DNA of 64,000 bases. It comes from Hydrogenophaga palleronii NBRC 102513. Lineage in GTDB: Bacteria; Pseudomonadota; Gammaproteobacteria; Burkholderiales; Burkholderiaceae_C. The notes under the pieces were generated by a model. The model searched no databases. It saw nothing but the letters and a program-made list of their open reading frames with translations, and was not told where the DNA came from. The stretch covers positions 62,001 through 126,000 of the forward strand of contig NZ_BCTJ01000011.1 in the NCBI RefSeq assembly GCF_001571225.1, given 5' to 3'. Position 1 is the first letter of the stretch, and every line of letters starts with the position of its first letter. The position numbers were made by a program, and so were the translations under genes. Shown here in pieces: positions 29,860 through 38,622 of the stretch.

Positions 29860-30489
29860 TCAGTGCAGCGTGATCTGCACCCGCCGGTTGCGCGGTTCGT
29901 CCACACCGTCCCGGGTGGGCACGAGCGGGTTGCTCTTGCCGTGCGACTCCATCGTCAGGCTGGAGAACTTCAGGCCCGAGGCGCGCAGGCGGTCCGCCAC
30001 CACCTTGGCGCGCTGCGCTGACAGCACCAGGTTGTCTTCCGCGCTGCCCACGGTGTCGGTGTGGCCGATCACCACCGCCGCCAGCACGGGCAGTGCGTCC
30101 GGGCCGCGCAAGCGGCTGACGAGGCGGCTGAACTGCGCTTCCGATTCGCGCGTCAGGCGCGTGCTGCCGCTGAAGAAATACAGCTGCACGTGTTCGGGTG
30201 GAGCGGGCAAGGCTGCCCTGGCTTCGCCAAAGACGGCGTCGATCTGCGGCGCCGGCAGTTCGGCCTTGAGCTCATGGCCGTCGATGGCCGCCACCTGGCC
30301 GGCGCGCGTGAGCACCTGCTGGCCCTTCTGCCCGCTCACGATCACCTGGCCAACCGAGCCGTCGGCATCGGGCAGCAGCACCACGTAGGAACGCGGCAGG
30401 CTGGGCGCGCAGGCCGACACCAGCAGCACCAGCGCGCCCAGCATGGCGAGCGCCAACAACCGGCGAAGGGGGTGGTGGATCTGAAACAT
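29860..30489 (-). CDS. OmpA-domain lipoprotein
   Basis: This 209-residue protein has a lipoprotein signal ending LVSAC (Cys27). The C-terminal OmpA-like peptidoglycan-binding domain (about 95-209) has GHTDTVGSAEDNLVLSAQRA and NRRVQITL. ATG 30489 is preceded on the minus strand by GGAAG at seven bases. The frame extends farther upstream but without a signal. It diverges from a CHASE2 cyclase gene, with FecR beyond, a grouping often seen in Burkholderiales. It probably links outer membrane to cell wall. Confidence 0.9.
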   Translation of the reverse strand: MFQIHHPLRRLLALAMLGALVLLVSACAPSLPRSYVVLLPDADGSVGQVIVSGQKGQQVLTRAGQVAAIDGHELKAELPAPQIDAVFGEARAALPAPPEHVQLYFFSGSTRLTRESEAQFSRLVSRLRGPDALPVLAAVVIGHTDTVGSAEDNLVLSAQRAKVVADRLRASGLKFSSLTMESHGKSNPLVPTRDGVDEPRNRRVQITLH

Positions 30490-30867
30490 GCGGGAACTTC
30501 CAAATGGGTCGTGTGGGGCAGGCCGCATCATGCCATTGCGAAACCCTGCCCCGTGTAGGGGCGATGCTAGTATCGGTGCGGTGAATCCCGGGCCGGCATC
30601 TCCGGTCCGTTCGAGCCCGGCACGCCCGCATGTTCTGTGTGGGGCACTCCCATCATGAGAGCGACATGACAGCTGACGACACCGGATGGCCGCGGCGCCA
30701 CCACGCCCTGGCAACCCACCTCGGCGCCAATTTCCAGAACACTGGTGCGACGATGCAGCGCATTCAATCCTGCGTGCCCTGTGTTGATCTGTGCGCGGTC
30801 GTTGCCCCGGCACGCCGAGCCGGGGCCGTCTGAGCGCCACAGCCCGGCTTCACCCGAACGCGCCCGC
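30490..30867. other. 378-base divergent spacer between the OmpA-lipoprotein and CHASE2 cyclase genes
   Basis: The spacer holds a small hairpin, GCCCC-GTGTA-GGGGC (30548-30562), followed by an AT-richer stretch with CTAGTATCGG. No convincing gene is seen. A 67-codon frame at 30630 and an N-terminal extension of the cyclase frame from 30745 lack ribosome sites and protein-like composition. Promoters for both divergent genes should lie here. Confidence 0.5.
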
Positions 30868-33033
30868 ATGAAGTACCCGCTCAAGCTGACGATGCACATG
30901 GTCGCCGTGTTGCTGAGCGTGGCAACGGCGGCGCTCGGCCTGGCCCTGGTGCTGGCCGACCCGCTGGCGCTGCGCACCTTGCGCCATCAGGGCTTTGACC
31001 AGTACCAGCGCTGGCTGCCGCGTGCCTACGAGGCGGTGCCGGTGCGCATTGTCGACATCGACGAAGAAAGCCTGGCCAAGGTGGGCCAGTGGCCGTGGCC
31101 GCGCCACAAGATGGCCCGGCTGGTGGACCAGCTCGGTGCCCAGGGTGCGGCGGCGGTGGGTTTCGACGTGGTGTTTGCCGAACCCGACCGCACCTCACCG
31201 AGCCGGGTCTCGGCCGAATGGCCGGTGTCGCCCGAACAGGCGCGCACGCTGGCCGCATTGCCCGACCACGATGTGTTGTTTGCCGAGGCCATCGCCCGCC
31301 AGCCGGTGGTGCTGGGTTTTGCGCTGCGCAGCGATCCACCCGCCGCACCTGGGCTCGGGCCCGCGGCCGCGCCCTTGCCGCACGCCCGCTACGTCTGGCT
31401 GGGTGAGCCCAGCCCGCAGGCCCTGCACGGTTTTTCGGCCGCGGTGCCGGCACTGCCACTGCTCGACGCTGCGGCGCAGGGCGGTGGCGCCTTGAGCTTC
31501 GTGCCCGATGGCGACGGTGTGGTGCGCCGCGTGCCGCTGGCGATGGCGCTGAACGGTGCCCCGGTGCCCAGCCTGATCGCCGAGCTGCTGCGCGTGGCGC
31601 AGGGCGCCGAAAACCATGTGCTGCGCCGCGCCGAGGGCGACGCGCCGGCGCTGGCGCAGGTGCGCACCGGCCAGGTGAGCGTGCCCACCAACGGCCAGGG
31701 CGAGATCTGGCTGCACTACACCGAGGCGCAGCCGCAGCGGTATGTGCCGGCCTGGCAGTTGCTGGCGGGCGAGGTGGACCGGGCGCTGCTGGAAGGCCAC
31801 CTGGTGTTGGTGGGCAGTTCCGCGCAGGGCCTGATGGACCTGCGCGTCAACCCGCTGGGGCGTGTGATGCCCGGTGTCGAGGCACACGCGCAGGCGCTGG
31901 AGCAGGTGCTCTCGGGCTACTACCTGAACCGCCCCGGCTGGGCGCTGGCGGCCGAGGCGCTGGCGGTGGTGCTGGGCTGCGTGTTGCTGGTCTGGATCGG
32001 CGCCTTCGTGCCCGCGTTGTGGGCCGCGGGCCTGGCGCTGGCGCTGGTGGGCGGCGTGCTGTGGGCCGGCTGGTGGTCGTTTGCGCAACAGCGCCTGCTG
32101 CTGGACAGCTTCACGCCCGCGCTGGCCTGGGCGCTGGCCTTTGTGCTGGCCAGCCTGAGCCGGCACTTCTGGAGCGAGCGCCAGCAGCGCTGGATCAAGC
32201 AGGCGTTCTCGCGCTACGTCTCGCCCAACCGGGTCGAGTACCTGATGAACAACCCCGGCCAGCTCGAACTGGGTGGCAAGCGCCAGCACTGCAGCTTCGT
32301 CTTCACCGACCTCGAAGACTTCACGGCCCTGATGGAGTCCATCGACCCGTCCGAGGCCGTGGCCTTGCTCAACCGCTACCTGGAAGAGATGGTCTCCATC
32401 GCCTTCCGCCACCAGGGCACGCTGGACCGCATCGTCGGCGACGCGGTGGCGATCATGTTCTCTGCGCCCGTGGTGCAGGTGGACCATGCGCAGCGCGCGC
32501 TCGATTGCGCGATGGAGATGCACGCCTTCGCCACCGGCTACGCGCGTGATCTGCAGGCCCGGGGCATACCCTTCGGGCTGACGCGTTTTGGTGTGCATTC
32601 GGGCGAGGTCATCGTCGGCAACTTCGGCGGCCAGGCGCTGTTCGACTACCGCGCGCTGGGCGACACGGTCAACACCGCCGCGCGCCTGGAGAGCGTGAAC
32701 AAACAGCTGGGCACCCTGATCTGCGTGTCGGACGCCACGCTCTCGGACTGCGAGCGCCCGGTGCCGGCACGGCCGGTGGGGCGCCTGGTGCTCAAGGGCA
32801 AGAAGCAGGCGCTGCTGGTGTACGAGCCACTGCCCGAACCGCTGCCGGCGGGGCATGCGCCGACCGCGCTGTACCAGGAAGCCTACGACGCCATGCGTGC
32901 GGGGGATGTGATGGCCTTGGCCTTGTTCGAGCGCCTGCACCAGCGCCACCCGGACGATCCGCTGGTGGCCTTGCACGCAGCGCGGCTGGCGCAGCAGGAG
33001 CAGGGCGACCAGATCGTGCTCAGCCGCAAGTGA
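30868..33033 (+). CDS. CHASE2-domain adenylate/guanylate cyclase
   Basis: This is a 721-residue membrane sensor. After one N-terminal helix comes a large periplasmic CHASE2 domain (about 35-345, with RIVDIDEESLAKVGQWPWPR as its conserved opening). Three helices follow (about 350-440), then a class III nucleotide cyclase domain. Metal-binding aspartates are Asp481 (FTDLEDF) and Asp525 (RIVGDAV), with ALGDTVNTAARLES near the C-terminus. It probably makes cAMP in response to an extracytoplasmic signal. ATG 30868 is chosen because the frame's upstream 41 codons look non-coding. Confidence 0.93.
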   Translation: MKYPLKLTMHMVAVLLSVATAALGLALVLADPLALRTLRHQGFDQYQRWLPRAYEAVPVRIVDIDEESLAKVGQWPWPRHKMARLVDQLGAQGAAAVGFDVVFAEPDRTSPSRVSAEWPVSPEQARTLAALPDHDVLFAEAIARQPVVLGFALRSDPPAAPGLGPAAAPLPHARYVWLGEPSPQALHGFSAAVPALPLLDAAAQGGGALSFVPDGDGVVRRVPLAMALNGAPVPSLIAELLRVAQGAENHVLRRAEGDAPALAQVRTGQVSVPTNGQGEIWLHYTEAQPQRYVPAWQLLAGEVDRALLEGHLVLVGSSAQGLMDLRVNPLGRVMPGVEAHAQALEQVLSGYYLNRPGWALAAEALAVVLGCVLLVWIGAFVPALWAAGLALALVGGVLWAGWWSFAQQRLLLDSFTPALAWALAFVLASLSRHFWSERQQRWIKQAFSRYVSPNRVEYLMNNPGQLELGGKRQHCSFVFTDLEDFTALMESIDPSEAVALLNRYLEEMVSIAFRHQGTLDRIVGDAVAIMFSAPVVQVDHAQRALDCAMEMHAFATGYARDLQARGIPFGLTRFGVHSGEVIVGNFGGQALFDYRALGDTVNTAARLESVNKQLGTLICVSDATLSDCERPVPARPVGRLVLKGKKQALLVYEPLPEPLPAGHAPTALYQEAYDAMRAGDVMALALFERLHQRHPDDPLVALHAARLAQQEQGDQIVLSRK

Positions 33034-33067
33034 CCGGCTCAACAGGCACGGCAGGCCCGAAGCGTTC

Positions 33068-33574
33068 TTACTCTTCGTCGACCTTGAGCAGGAACTGGGT
33101 ACCGCGCACGCCGATCATGCCGGTGGGCGTCTTCACGGTCACGGCCTCGGGTTGCAGCTTGGCGATCACGCCCGAGACGTAGTTCAGCGTGCCCTTGCCC
33201 ATGCGCGCGCCGAGCTTGAGCTTGCCCTCGGCCGGCTCGTAGAGGTATTCGTCCACCGTGAGCACGGTGCTCGGACCGAACGACATCAGCGTGTTGTCCT
33301 TGAACACCACGCCCATGCTGGAGTCGGCGTCGGTGCGCAGTTCGCTGCCCTGGTGCAGCGGCGTGCCGGGTTCGGCCGGCACCTGCTTGCCCAGCGTGGT
33401 GACCGAGGCCGTGCCCTTGACGTTTTTCACGTAACCCACCGGCTTGTCCGTGTGCTGCTGCGCCAAGGCCAGGCCGCTGCAGCCCGCCCACACCAGGCCC
33501 GCCACCAGAGCGGACAGCGCGAGTGCACGGGCCGAGAGGGAGCGGGGGGAATGTGGGGCGGTGCGGGAAGTCAC
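33068..33574 (-). CDS. FecR domain-containing exported protein
   Basis: This 168-residue protein has a signal peptide (about 1-39, cleavage near ALAQ). The FecR domain is IGYVKNVKGTASV-like (here VGYVKNVKGTASV), GSELRTDADSSMGVVFKDNT and TPTGMIGVRGTQF. It is a periplasmic FecR-type protein without any sigma factor nearby, so not a classic anti-sigma regulator. It converges on the cyclase gene. FecR + CHASE2 cyclase + OmpA protein are often neighbours and may form one envelope-sensing unit. Confidence 0.88.
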   Translation of the reverse strand: MTSRTAPHSPRSLSARALALSALVAGLVWAGCSGLALAQQHTDKPVGYVKNVKGTASVTTLGKQVPAEPGTPLHQGSELRTDADSSMGVVFKDNTLMSFGPSTVLTVDEYLYEPAEGKLKLGARMGKGTLNYVSGVIAKLQPEAVTVKTPTGMIGVRGTQFLLKVDEE

Positions 33575-33816
33575 GAGGGTGGTCTTGTGCGGGTGAGGAA
33601 AAAGAGGGGGTGGTGTCGCCCGAGGTTTCCAAGCATAGGGCTTGCCTCATGCCGGAAAGCGGCCGACGAAGGGCATGATAAGCCCTCCGAGTGGAAAACC
33701 AAGCGGGTTTCTGCCCATGACCCGGTGGTGAATGTTCACCAAAGCCGCGCCATCGGTGCCGCTTTGGTCGTCTTTGGCGGGCTTTGGTGTGCTTTCTTTC
33801 CGGCGCTGGGAAGCGC

Positions 33817-34677
33817 TCAGAGTTCGGTGCGCAGGCTCCAGATCTCGGGGAACAGCACCACGTCCAGCATCTTGCGCAGGTAGCTCACGCCGCCGGTGCC
33901 ACCGGTGCCGCGCTTGAAGCCGATCACGCGCTCCACCGTGGTCACGTGGCGGAAGCGCCAGAGGCGGAAGGCGTCTTCGATGTCGGTGAGTTTCTCGCCC
34001 AGCTGGTACAGATCCCAGTGCGCGTGCGGGTCGCGGTAGACCGTGAGCCAGGCTTCCTGCACGCCGGGGCTGGCTTCGTAGGGCTGGGTCCAGTCGCGCT
34101 GCAGCCGGTCGGCCGGCACGTCGATGCCCTCGCGCGCCATCAAGCGCAGGGCCTCGTCGTACAACGAAGGCGCGCGCCAGGCGGCTTCCACTTTGGCCAG
34201 CAGCTCGGGCTTGTGCGCGTGCGGCTTGAGCATGGCGGCGTTCTTGTTGCCCAGCGCGAATTCGATGCAGCGGTACTGCGCGCTCTGGAAGCCGCTGGAG
34301 TTGGCCAGCCAGGGCCGCATGGCGGTGTACTCGGGCGGCGTCATGGTCGACAGCACGGTCCAGGCGTTGACCAGCTGTTCCATGATGCGCGTGACACGCG
34401 CCAGCATCTTGAAGGCCTCGGGCTTGGTGTTGTCCGGGCTGGCGAGCGCGGTGATGGCGCCCTGCAGTTCGTGCAGCATGAGCTTCATCCACAGCTCGCT
34501 GGTCTGGTGCTGGATGATGAACAGCATCTCGTCGTGCGCGGGCGAGAGCGGGTGCTGTGCGTTCAGCACCTCGTCCAGGTGCAGGTAGTCGCCGTAGCTC
34601 ATGTCGTGGCTGAAGTCGAGCTGGGCGCCTTCTTCGCGCACGATGTCTTCGGGCTTGTGGTGTGGATGCGTGCTCAT
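33817..34677 (-). CDS. kynA: Tryptophan 2,3-dioxygenase
   Basis: This 286-residue haem enzyme opens the indole ring of tryptophan to give N-formylkynurenine. The conserved [14 protein letters not shown] segment carries the substrate-pocket histidine. The proximal haem ligand is His244 in RFRHVTTVE, and the substrate-carboxylate loop is [15 protein letters not shown]. Length is normal. It is the last gene of kynBUA, separated from kynU by a 103-base spacer that contains a copy of the dispersed repeat. Confidence 0.97.
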   Translation of the reverse strand: MSTHPHHKPEDIVREEGAQLDFSHDMSYGDYLHLDEVLNAQHPLSPAHDEMLFIIQHQTSELWMKLMLHELQGAITALASPDNTKPEAFKMLARVTRIMEQLVNAWTVLSTMTPPEYTAMRPWLANSSGFQSAQYRCIEFALGNKNAAMLKPHAHKPELLAKVEAAWRAPSLYDEALRLMAREGIDVPADRLQRDWTQPYEASPGVQEAWLTVYRDPHAHWDLYQLGEKLTDIEDAFRLWRFRHVTTVERVIGFKRGTGGTGGVSYLRKMLDVVLFPEIWSLRTEL

Positions 34678-34692
34678 GGCATTCCTCCAGAG

Positions 34693-34766
34693 CCACCGCC
34701 GGGCCGGCTTTGCAGGACGGCTGATGACGCCCCCTTGAGGGGGTAGCGCGAAGCGATGCAGGGGTG
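34693..34766. repeat. Copy (reverse orientation) of the dispersed repeat between kynU and kynA
   Basis: Read on the minus strand, the spacer contains CACCCCTGCATCGCTTCGCG, ACCCCCTCAAGGGGG, then AAAGCCGGCCCGGCGGTGGC. It matches the order of blocks in the copies at 25043 and 47253. It separates two genes that must act together, so it probably lies within the transcript. Confidence 0.6.
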
Positions 34767-34780
34767 TGTTCGATTCATGT

Positions 34781-36076
34781 TCAGGTCACCGCGTGTTTCT
34801 GGTTGAACTCGGGCCGTTGCCACTCACCACTCACCAGCACCTGGTGCAACTGCTCGACCGCGTTCCACACGTCTTCGAAGCCGATATAGAGCGGCGTGAA
34901 GCCGAAGCGCAGGATGTCCGGGTGGCGCACGCCGTCGCCGGCGCGGAAGTCGCCCACCACGCCGCGCGCGATCAGGGCCTGCACGATGGCGTAGGCGCCT
35001 TCCTGCTTGCTCAGGCAGACCTGCGAGCCGCGTTGCGCATGCGCCAGCGGTGTGGCCAGGCCCAGGCCGTGGCCCTGGCAGCGCTGGTTCACGAGCTGGA
35101 TGAAGAGGTCGGTGAGCGCGAGCGATTTGGTGCGCAGCGCGGCCATGCCGCCGAGCGCTTCGGCAGCCAGGAAACTGTCCACGCCGCATTCGAGCGCGGC
35201 CAGGCTGATCATCGGCTGGGTGCCGCACTGGTACCGCGTGATGCCCGGTGCGGGCCGGTAGTCGGGCGTGAACTCGAAGGGCGTGGCGTGGCCCCACCAG
35301 CCGGCCAGCGGTTGCCAGAAACGGTCGGTGTGGCGCGGGTGCACCCAGACGAAAGCCGGTGCGCCGGGGCCACCGTTGAGGTACTTGTAGCCGCAGCCCA
35401 CGGCGTAGTCGGCGTTGGCGCCCGTGAGGTCCACCGGCACCGCGCCGGCGCTGTGCGCTAGGTCCCACAGCATGAGCGCGCCAACCGCGTGCGCCGCCTG
35501 CGTCACGGCTGCCATGTCGTGCATGGCGCCGGTGCGGTAGTTGACGTGCGTGAGCATGAGCACCGCCACCTCGGGTGTGAGCGCGGCGTTGATGCCTTCG
35601 GGCTCCACCAGCACCAGCTCGAAGCCGCGTTCCTTGCACAGCGCTTCGGCGATGTAGAGGTCGGTCGGGAAGTTGCTGCGTTCGCTGACGATGCGGCGCG
35701 CGGCCGGGCGTTCGCTGGCGGCCAGGTGCATGGCGGCCGACAGCACCTTGTAGAGGTTGATGGAGGTGCTGTCGGTGGCCACCACGGTGCCGGGGGCGGC
35801 ACCGATCAGGCGCGCGATCTTGTCGCCGACTTTTTTTGGCAGGCCGAACCAGCCGTTCTTGTTCCAGCTCTGGATCAGGTCGGTGCCCCATTCGCGCGCC
35901 ACCACGTCGGCCACGCGCGCGGGTGCGCTGCGCGGCATCACGCCGAGCGAGTTGCCGTCGAGGTAGACCATGCCGTCGGGGAGGTGGAACAGATCGCGCA
36001 GGCTGCGCAGCGGGTCTTGCGCGTCGCGTGCGCGGCAGTCTTCCAGGGAGATCGTGGCGGTGGTCTTTGTGGTCAT
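34781..36076 (-). CDS. kynU: Kynureninase
   Basis: This 431-residue PLP enzyme splits kynurenine into anthranilate and alanine. Key segments are [47 protein letters not shown] and the PLP-lysine motif [17 protein letters not shown] 36076 overlaps the kynB stop by four bases, which indicates translational coupling. The much longer open frame upstream is a shadow of kynB. With kynB and kynA it completes the anthranilate branch of tryptophan breakdown. Confidence 0.97.
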   Translation of the reverse strand: MTTKTTATISLEDCRARDAQDPLRSLRDLFHLPDGMVYLDGNSLGVMPRSAPARVADVVAREWGTDLIQSWNKNGWFGLPKKVGDKIARLIGAAPGTVVATDSTSINLYKVLSAAMHLAASERPAARRIVSERSNFPTDLYIAEALCKERGFELVLVEPEGINAALTPEVAVLMLTHVNYRTGAMHDMAAVTQAAHAVGALMLWDLAHSAGAVPVDLTGANADYAVGCGYKYLNGGPGAPAFVWVHPRHTDRFWQPLAGWWGHATPFEFTPDYRPAPGITRYQCGTQPMISLAALECGVDSFLAAEALGGMAALRTKSLALTDLFIQLVNQRCQGHGLGLATPLAHAQRGSQVCLSKQEGAYAIVQALIARGVVGDFRAGDGVRHPDILRFGFTPLYIGFEDVWNAVEQLHQVLVSGEWQRPEFNQKHAVT

Positions 36077-36702
36077 GTCAGGCTTCGCAGGATGGCGCGC
36101 ACCGGGCTGGCGTCGGCGGTGCTGAGTTTCAAGGGCAGGGCGATCAGCTCGTAGTCGCCTTCGGGCACGTCGTCGAGCAACAGGTTTTCCAGCACGCGCA
36201 GGCCGCGGCGGCGGGTGGTCTGGTGGCTCTCCAGCGTCTTGCTGCTGGCCGGGTCGATGCTGGCGCTGTCGATGCCGATCAACTGCACGCCAAGGTCGGC
36301 CAACTGCGCCACGGTTTCGGGCGCGAAGGCGGGCAGTGCGTCGTCGAAGCGGTCTTGCGGCTGCTGTTGGTAGACGCGCACCAGCACCCGCTGGGGCAGG
36401 TTCGTGAGCGCATGCGCAATGTGTTCGGGCCGCACCAGCGGGCCGCAGCCGATGGCGTGGATCACGCGGCAGGGGCCGATGAAGGGTTCGAGCGGCATCT
36501 CGCCGATGGCGGCGCCTTCGGCGTCGTAGTGCAGCGGTGCGTCGGCATGTGCGCCCACGTGTGGCGAGAGCGTGATCGCGCTCACGTTGACCGGGCAGCC
36601 CGGGCCGATGGTGGCGGCCCACTGTTGCGAGTAGGCCGTGTCACCCGGAAAAACGGGGGTGCGCGCGTGCACCGGCGGGGAGATGTCCCAGAGCTGTTTC
36701 AT
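36073..36702 (-). CDS. kynB: Kynurenine formamidase (arylformamidase)
   Basis: This 209-residue metal-dependent cyclase-fold amidase hydrolyses N-formylkynurenine. The metal-binding motif is SPHVGAHADAPLHYD (about 46-60), and IGIDSASIDPASS is the other conserved piece. It begins MKQLWDISPPVHA, typical of bacterial KynB. First gene of a leftward kynBUA operon; the spacer upstream holds a possible operator. Confidence 0.96.
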   Translation of the reverse strand: MKQLWDISPPVHARTPVFPGDTAYSQQWAATIGPGCPVNVSAITLSPHVGAHADAPLHYDAEGAAIGEMPLEPFIGPCRVIHAIGCGPLVRPEHIAHALTNLPQRVLVRVYQQQPQDRFDDALPAFAPETVAQLADLGVQLIGIDSASIDPASSKTLESHQTTRRRGLRVLENLLLDDVPEGDYELIALPLKLSTADASPVRAILRSLT

Positions 36703-36749
36703 GGTGCGATGAAGGTAGCACCCTGAAAAAAACCGTGGTGTCGGTTAAT

Positions 36750-36775
36750 CCCAACAGGCCCGCCTATTTGTTGGG
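36750..36775. promoter_or_regulatory. Inverted repeat CCCAACA-N12-TGTTGGG upstream of kynB
   Basis: Seven-base arms separated by 12 bases lie 48-73 bases upstream of the kynB start. The spacing is that of a regulator site for an Lrp/LysR-type protein, or of a hairpin ending the leftward YkgJ-like transcript, though there is no T run on that strand. kyn operons are often controlled by KynR (Lrp family), but no such gene is in the window. Confidence 0.35.
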
Positions 36776-36809
36776 GCCTGCATCAACGACCAACGCCGGG
36801 GCGGCAGGC

Positions 36810-37127
36810 TCAGCCGGCACCGTCCAGCGCGGGCAGGCCATGGCGCTGGCGCGCGCGTGTGCAGGCCTCGCTGCCTTCTTCGAACTCGCGGCAGGGCGAG
36901 GGCCGCCACTCGTAGATGCCGCACACGGCCCGCACACCCACCTTGCCGCTGAGTGCGGCGCAGCGTGGTGGTGAATGGTCGGTGCCGCGCATGCGCGCGA
37001 TGCTGTGATTGACCTCCACCGCCAGGCCGCCCGGCACCGTGCCGCCCAGGTCTTCGGTCTCGTGCACCGAGAAGTCGACACGGAAGCAGGCGCAGCAGGC
37101 GCCGCAGCTGGTGCAGGTGTTGCTCAT
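36810..37127 (-). CDS. YkgJ-like zinc/iron-cluster (cysteine-rich) protein
   Basis: This 105-residue protein has an N-terminal CTSCGACCACF cluster, PPRCAAL, AVCGIYEWRPSPCREFE and EACTRARQRHGL. This is the YkgJ/UPF0153 arrangement of conserved cysteines thought to bind Zn or an Fe-S cluster. Function is unknown. The start ATG overlaps the stop of the upstream methyltransferase gene by four bases (ATGA), so the two are translationally coupled. Confidence 0.85.
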   Translation of the reverse strand: MSNTCTSCGACCACFRVDFSVHETEDLGGTVPGGLAVEVNHSIARMRGTDHSPPRCAALSGKVGVRAVCGIYEWRPSPCREFEEGSEACTRARQRHGLPALDGAG

Positions 37128-38053
37128 GCGTCGCGGGGCGGCAGCGCGGGTGCGCGGTACAGCAGCACCTTGAGCGCGCGCTCGGGTGCCACGTCGGCAA
37201 ACGAGGCGGGGTTGTCCAGCCGCCGTTCAAACTGCAGCTCGGGTGCGGCCTCCTGCATCTGCTGCTGCAGGAAGTCGGGGCCGAGCTCGGGTGCGTTGAG
37301 GCACAGCAGCAACTGGCCTTCGGGCAGCAGCAGCTCGTTCATGCGGCGCATCAGGCGCTGGTAGTCCTTGGTGGCGACGAAGCTGCCTTTCTGGAAGCTC
37401 GGCGGGTCCACGATGATCAGGCCATAGGGGCCGCTGCGCGTGATCTTGCCCCAGGTCTTGAAGATGTCGTGCGGCAGGAAACTGGCGCCCGAAGCGAGTC
37501 CGTTGAGCGGGTGGTTCTGCTGGCCGATCGCCATCGCGCCGCCACTCATGTCGACGTTGACCACCTGGCGTGCGCCGCCTTGCAGCGCCGCGATGGAGAA
37601 GGCGCAGGTGTAGGCGAACAGGTTGAGCACCTTGCGCTGCGCGGCGTGTTCGCGCACCCACTGCCGGCCCTCGGCCATGTCGAGGAACAGGCCGTGGTTC
37701 TGCCCCTTGAGCACGTGCACCAGGTAACGCGCGCCGCGCTCGGTCACCACATGCGGCTCGGGCACGGCGCCGGCCATCAGGCGGGTTTCGGTCTGGCGCT
37801 CGTGGCGGCACTGGAACACCCAGTTCAGGCTTTCGCCGGGTGCAATCTGCGCCCAGCGCGCGGCCAGCGCCGTGTGCAGGGTCTGCAGCGTGGCCTCGTC
37901 CACCGGCTGGAAGCTGGTCAGCACCCAGACCGGCGGGAAGGCGTCGAGCGCCCATTGTTCGTGGCCCGGGTGCAGGCCGCCGCGGCCATGGAACACGCGG
38001 GCGGCGTCGGTGGGCTTGTCCAGCCGGCTGATGGTGTCGAGCAGCGCTTGCAC
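37124..38053 (-). CDS. Class I SAM-dependent methyltransferase (RlmI/RlmK-like)
   Basis: The protein is 309 residues from GTG 38053. Conserved pieces are QNHGLFLDMAEGRQWV, the SAM-binding VLNLFAYTCAFSIAALQGGA, NVDMSGGAMAIGQQNH and catalytic-type VDPPSFQKGSF. They match the 23S rRNA (cytosine-C5) methyltransferase RlmI group without an N-terminal PUA domain. The open frame extends to 38137 inside the upstream gene; starting at the GTG nine bases after that gene's stop is more natural. The RNA target is unproven. Confidence 0.85.
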   Translation of the reverse strand: MQALLDTISRLDKPTDAARVFHGRGGLHPGHEQWALDAFPPVWVLTSFQPVDEATLQTLHTALAARWAQIAPGESLNWVFQCRHERQTETRLMAGAVPEPHVVTERGARYLVHVLKGQNHGLFLDMAEGRQWVREHAAQRKVLNLFAYTCAFSIAALQGGARQVVNVDMSGGAMAIGQQNHPLNGLASGASFLPHDIFKTWGKITRSGPYGLIIVDPPSFQKGSFVATKDYQRLMRRMNELLLPEGQLLLCLNAPELGPDFLQQQMQEAAPELQFERRLDNPASFADVAPERALKVLLYRAPALPPRDA

Positions 38054-38061
38054 AGAGGGTC

Positions 38062-38622
38062 TCAGGTGGCGGCGGCCGCGATGCGTTGCAGCAAGCGGCG
38101 GCGGATCAGGCCGCTGACCGGGCGGATCAGCAGCCAATAGGGACGGAAGCGGCGCAGGCTGGCGGCGTCGGGGCAGCTCACGCGGGTGCAGGTGCTCAGC
38201 CAGGTGCTGTTGCCGTGTGGGCTGGCGCTGAAGTGCAGCACCAGCTTCGGCACTCCCTGCAGGTTGAGAAAGGCGTCGGCGTTGGCGACCGGGTGCAGGC
38301 CGTAGTCGGCTTGCCAGAAGCGGCCGGCGAGGCCAAAAGCCAGCTCGCCATCGCCCCGACGTTCGAGCAGGGTGAAATCGTCCAGGCCGAACGGGCGCGC
38401 CGGCAAGGCATTGCGGCCGCCCAGTTTTTGCCAGAGCCGTGCCGGGGCTTCGCGCAGGGCGATGGCCTTGTTCACCAGCGGGTCTGCCTGCTGCAGCACG
38501 GGCGCAACCTGATCGAGCAACTGCGCCGGCGCGGCCGCCACCTGCAGGCCATGCCGTTCGGCGAACTGGTGCACCGGCAGGTAGCGCTCCAGCAACGCCG
38601 TGGACGATGGCGGTGGCTTCAA
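38062..38622 (-). CDS. Conserved protein of unknown function (SRPBCC/DUF2867-like)
   Basis: This 186-residue protein has no signal peptide or helix. The second half (FWQADYGLHPVANADAFLN, then PKLVLHFSA, and a C-terminal RRFRPYWLLIRPVSGLIRR) looks like the DUF2867 or polyketide-cyclase (SRPBCC) fold, but this is a weak impression. It overlaps the argF stop by four bases and precedes the methyltransferase gene, all leftward, so it is probably in the argD-argF transcript. Confidence 0.7.
   Translation of the reverse strand: MKPPPSSTALLERYLPVHQFAERHGLQVAAAPAQLLDQVAPVLQQADPLVNKAIALREAPARLWQKLGGRNALPARPFGLDDFTLLERRGDGELAFGLAGRFWQADYGLHPVANADAFLNLQGVPKLVLHFSASPHGNSTWLSTCTRVSCPDAASLRRFRPYWLLIRPVSGLIRRRLLQRIAAAAT

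Noticed and set aside
30630..30833. 67-codon frame in the OmpA-lipoprotein/cyclase spacer
   Set aside because: No ribosome site, no recognisable protein features, and it overlaps another doubtful frame.
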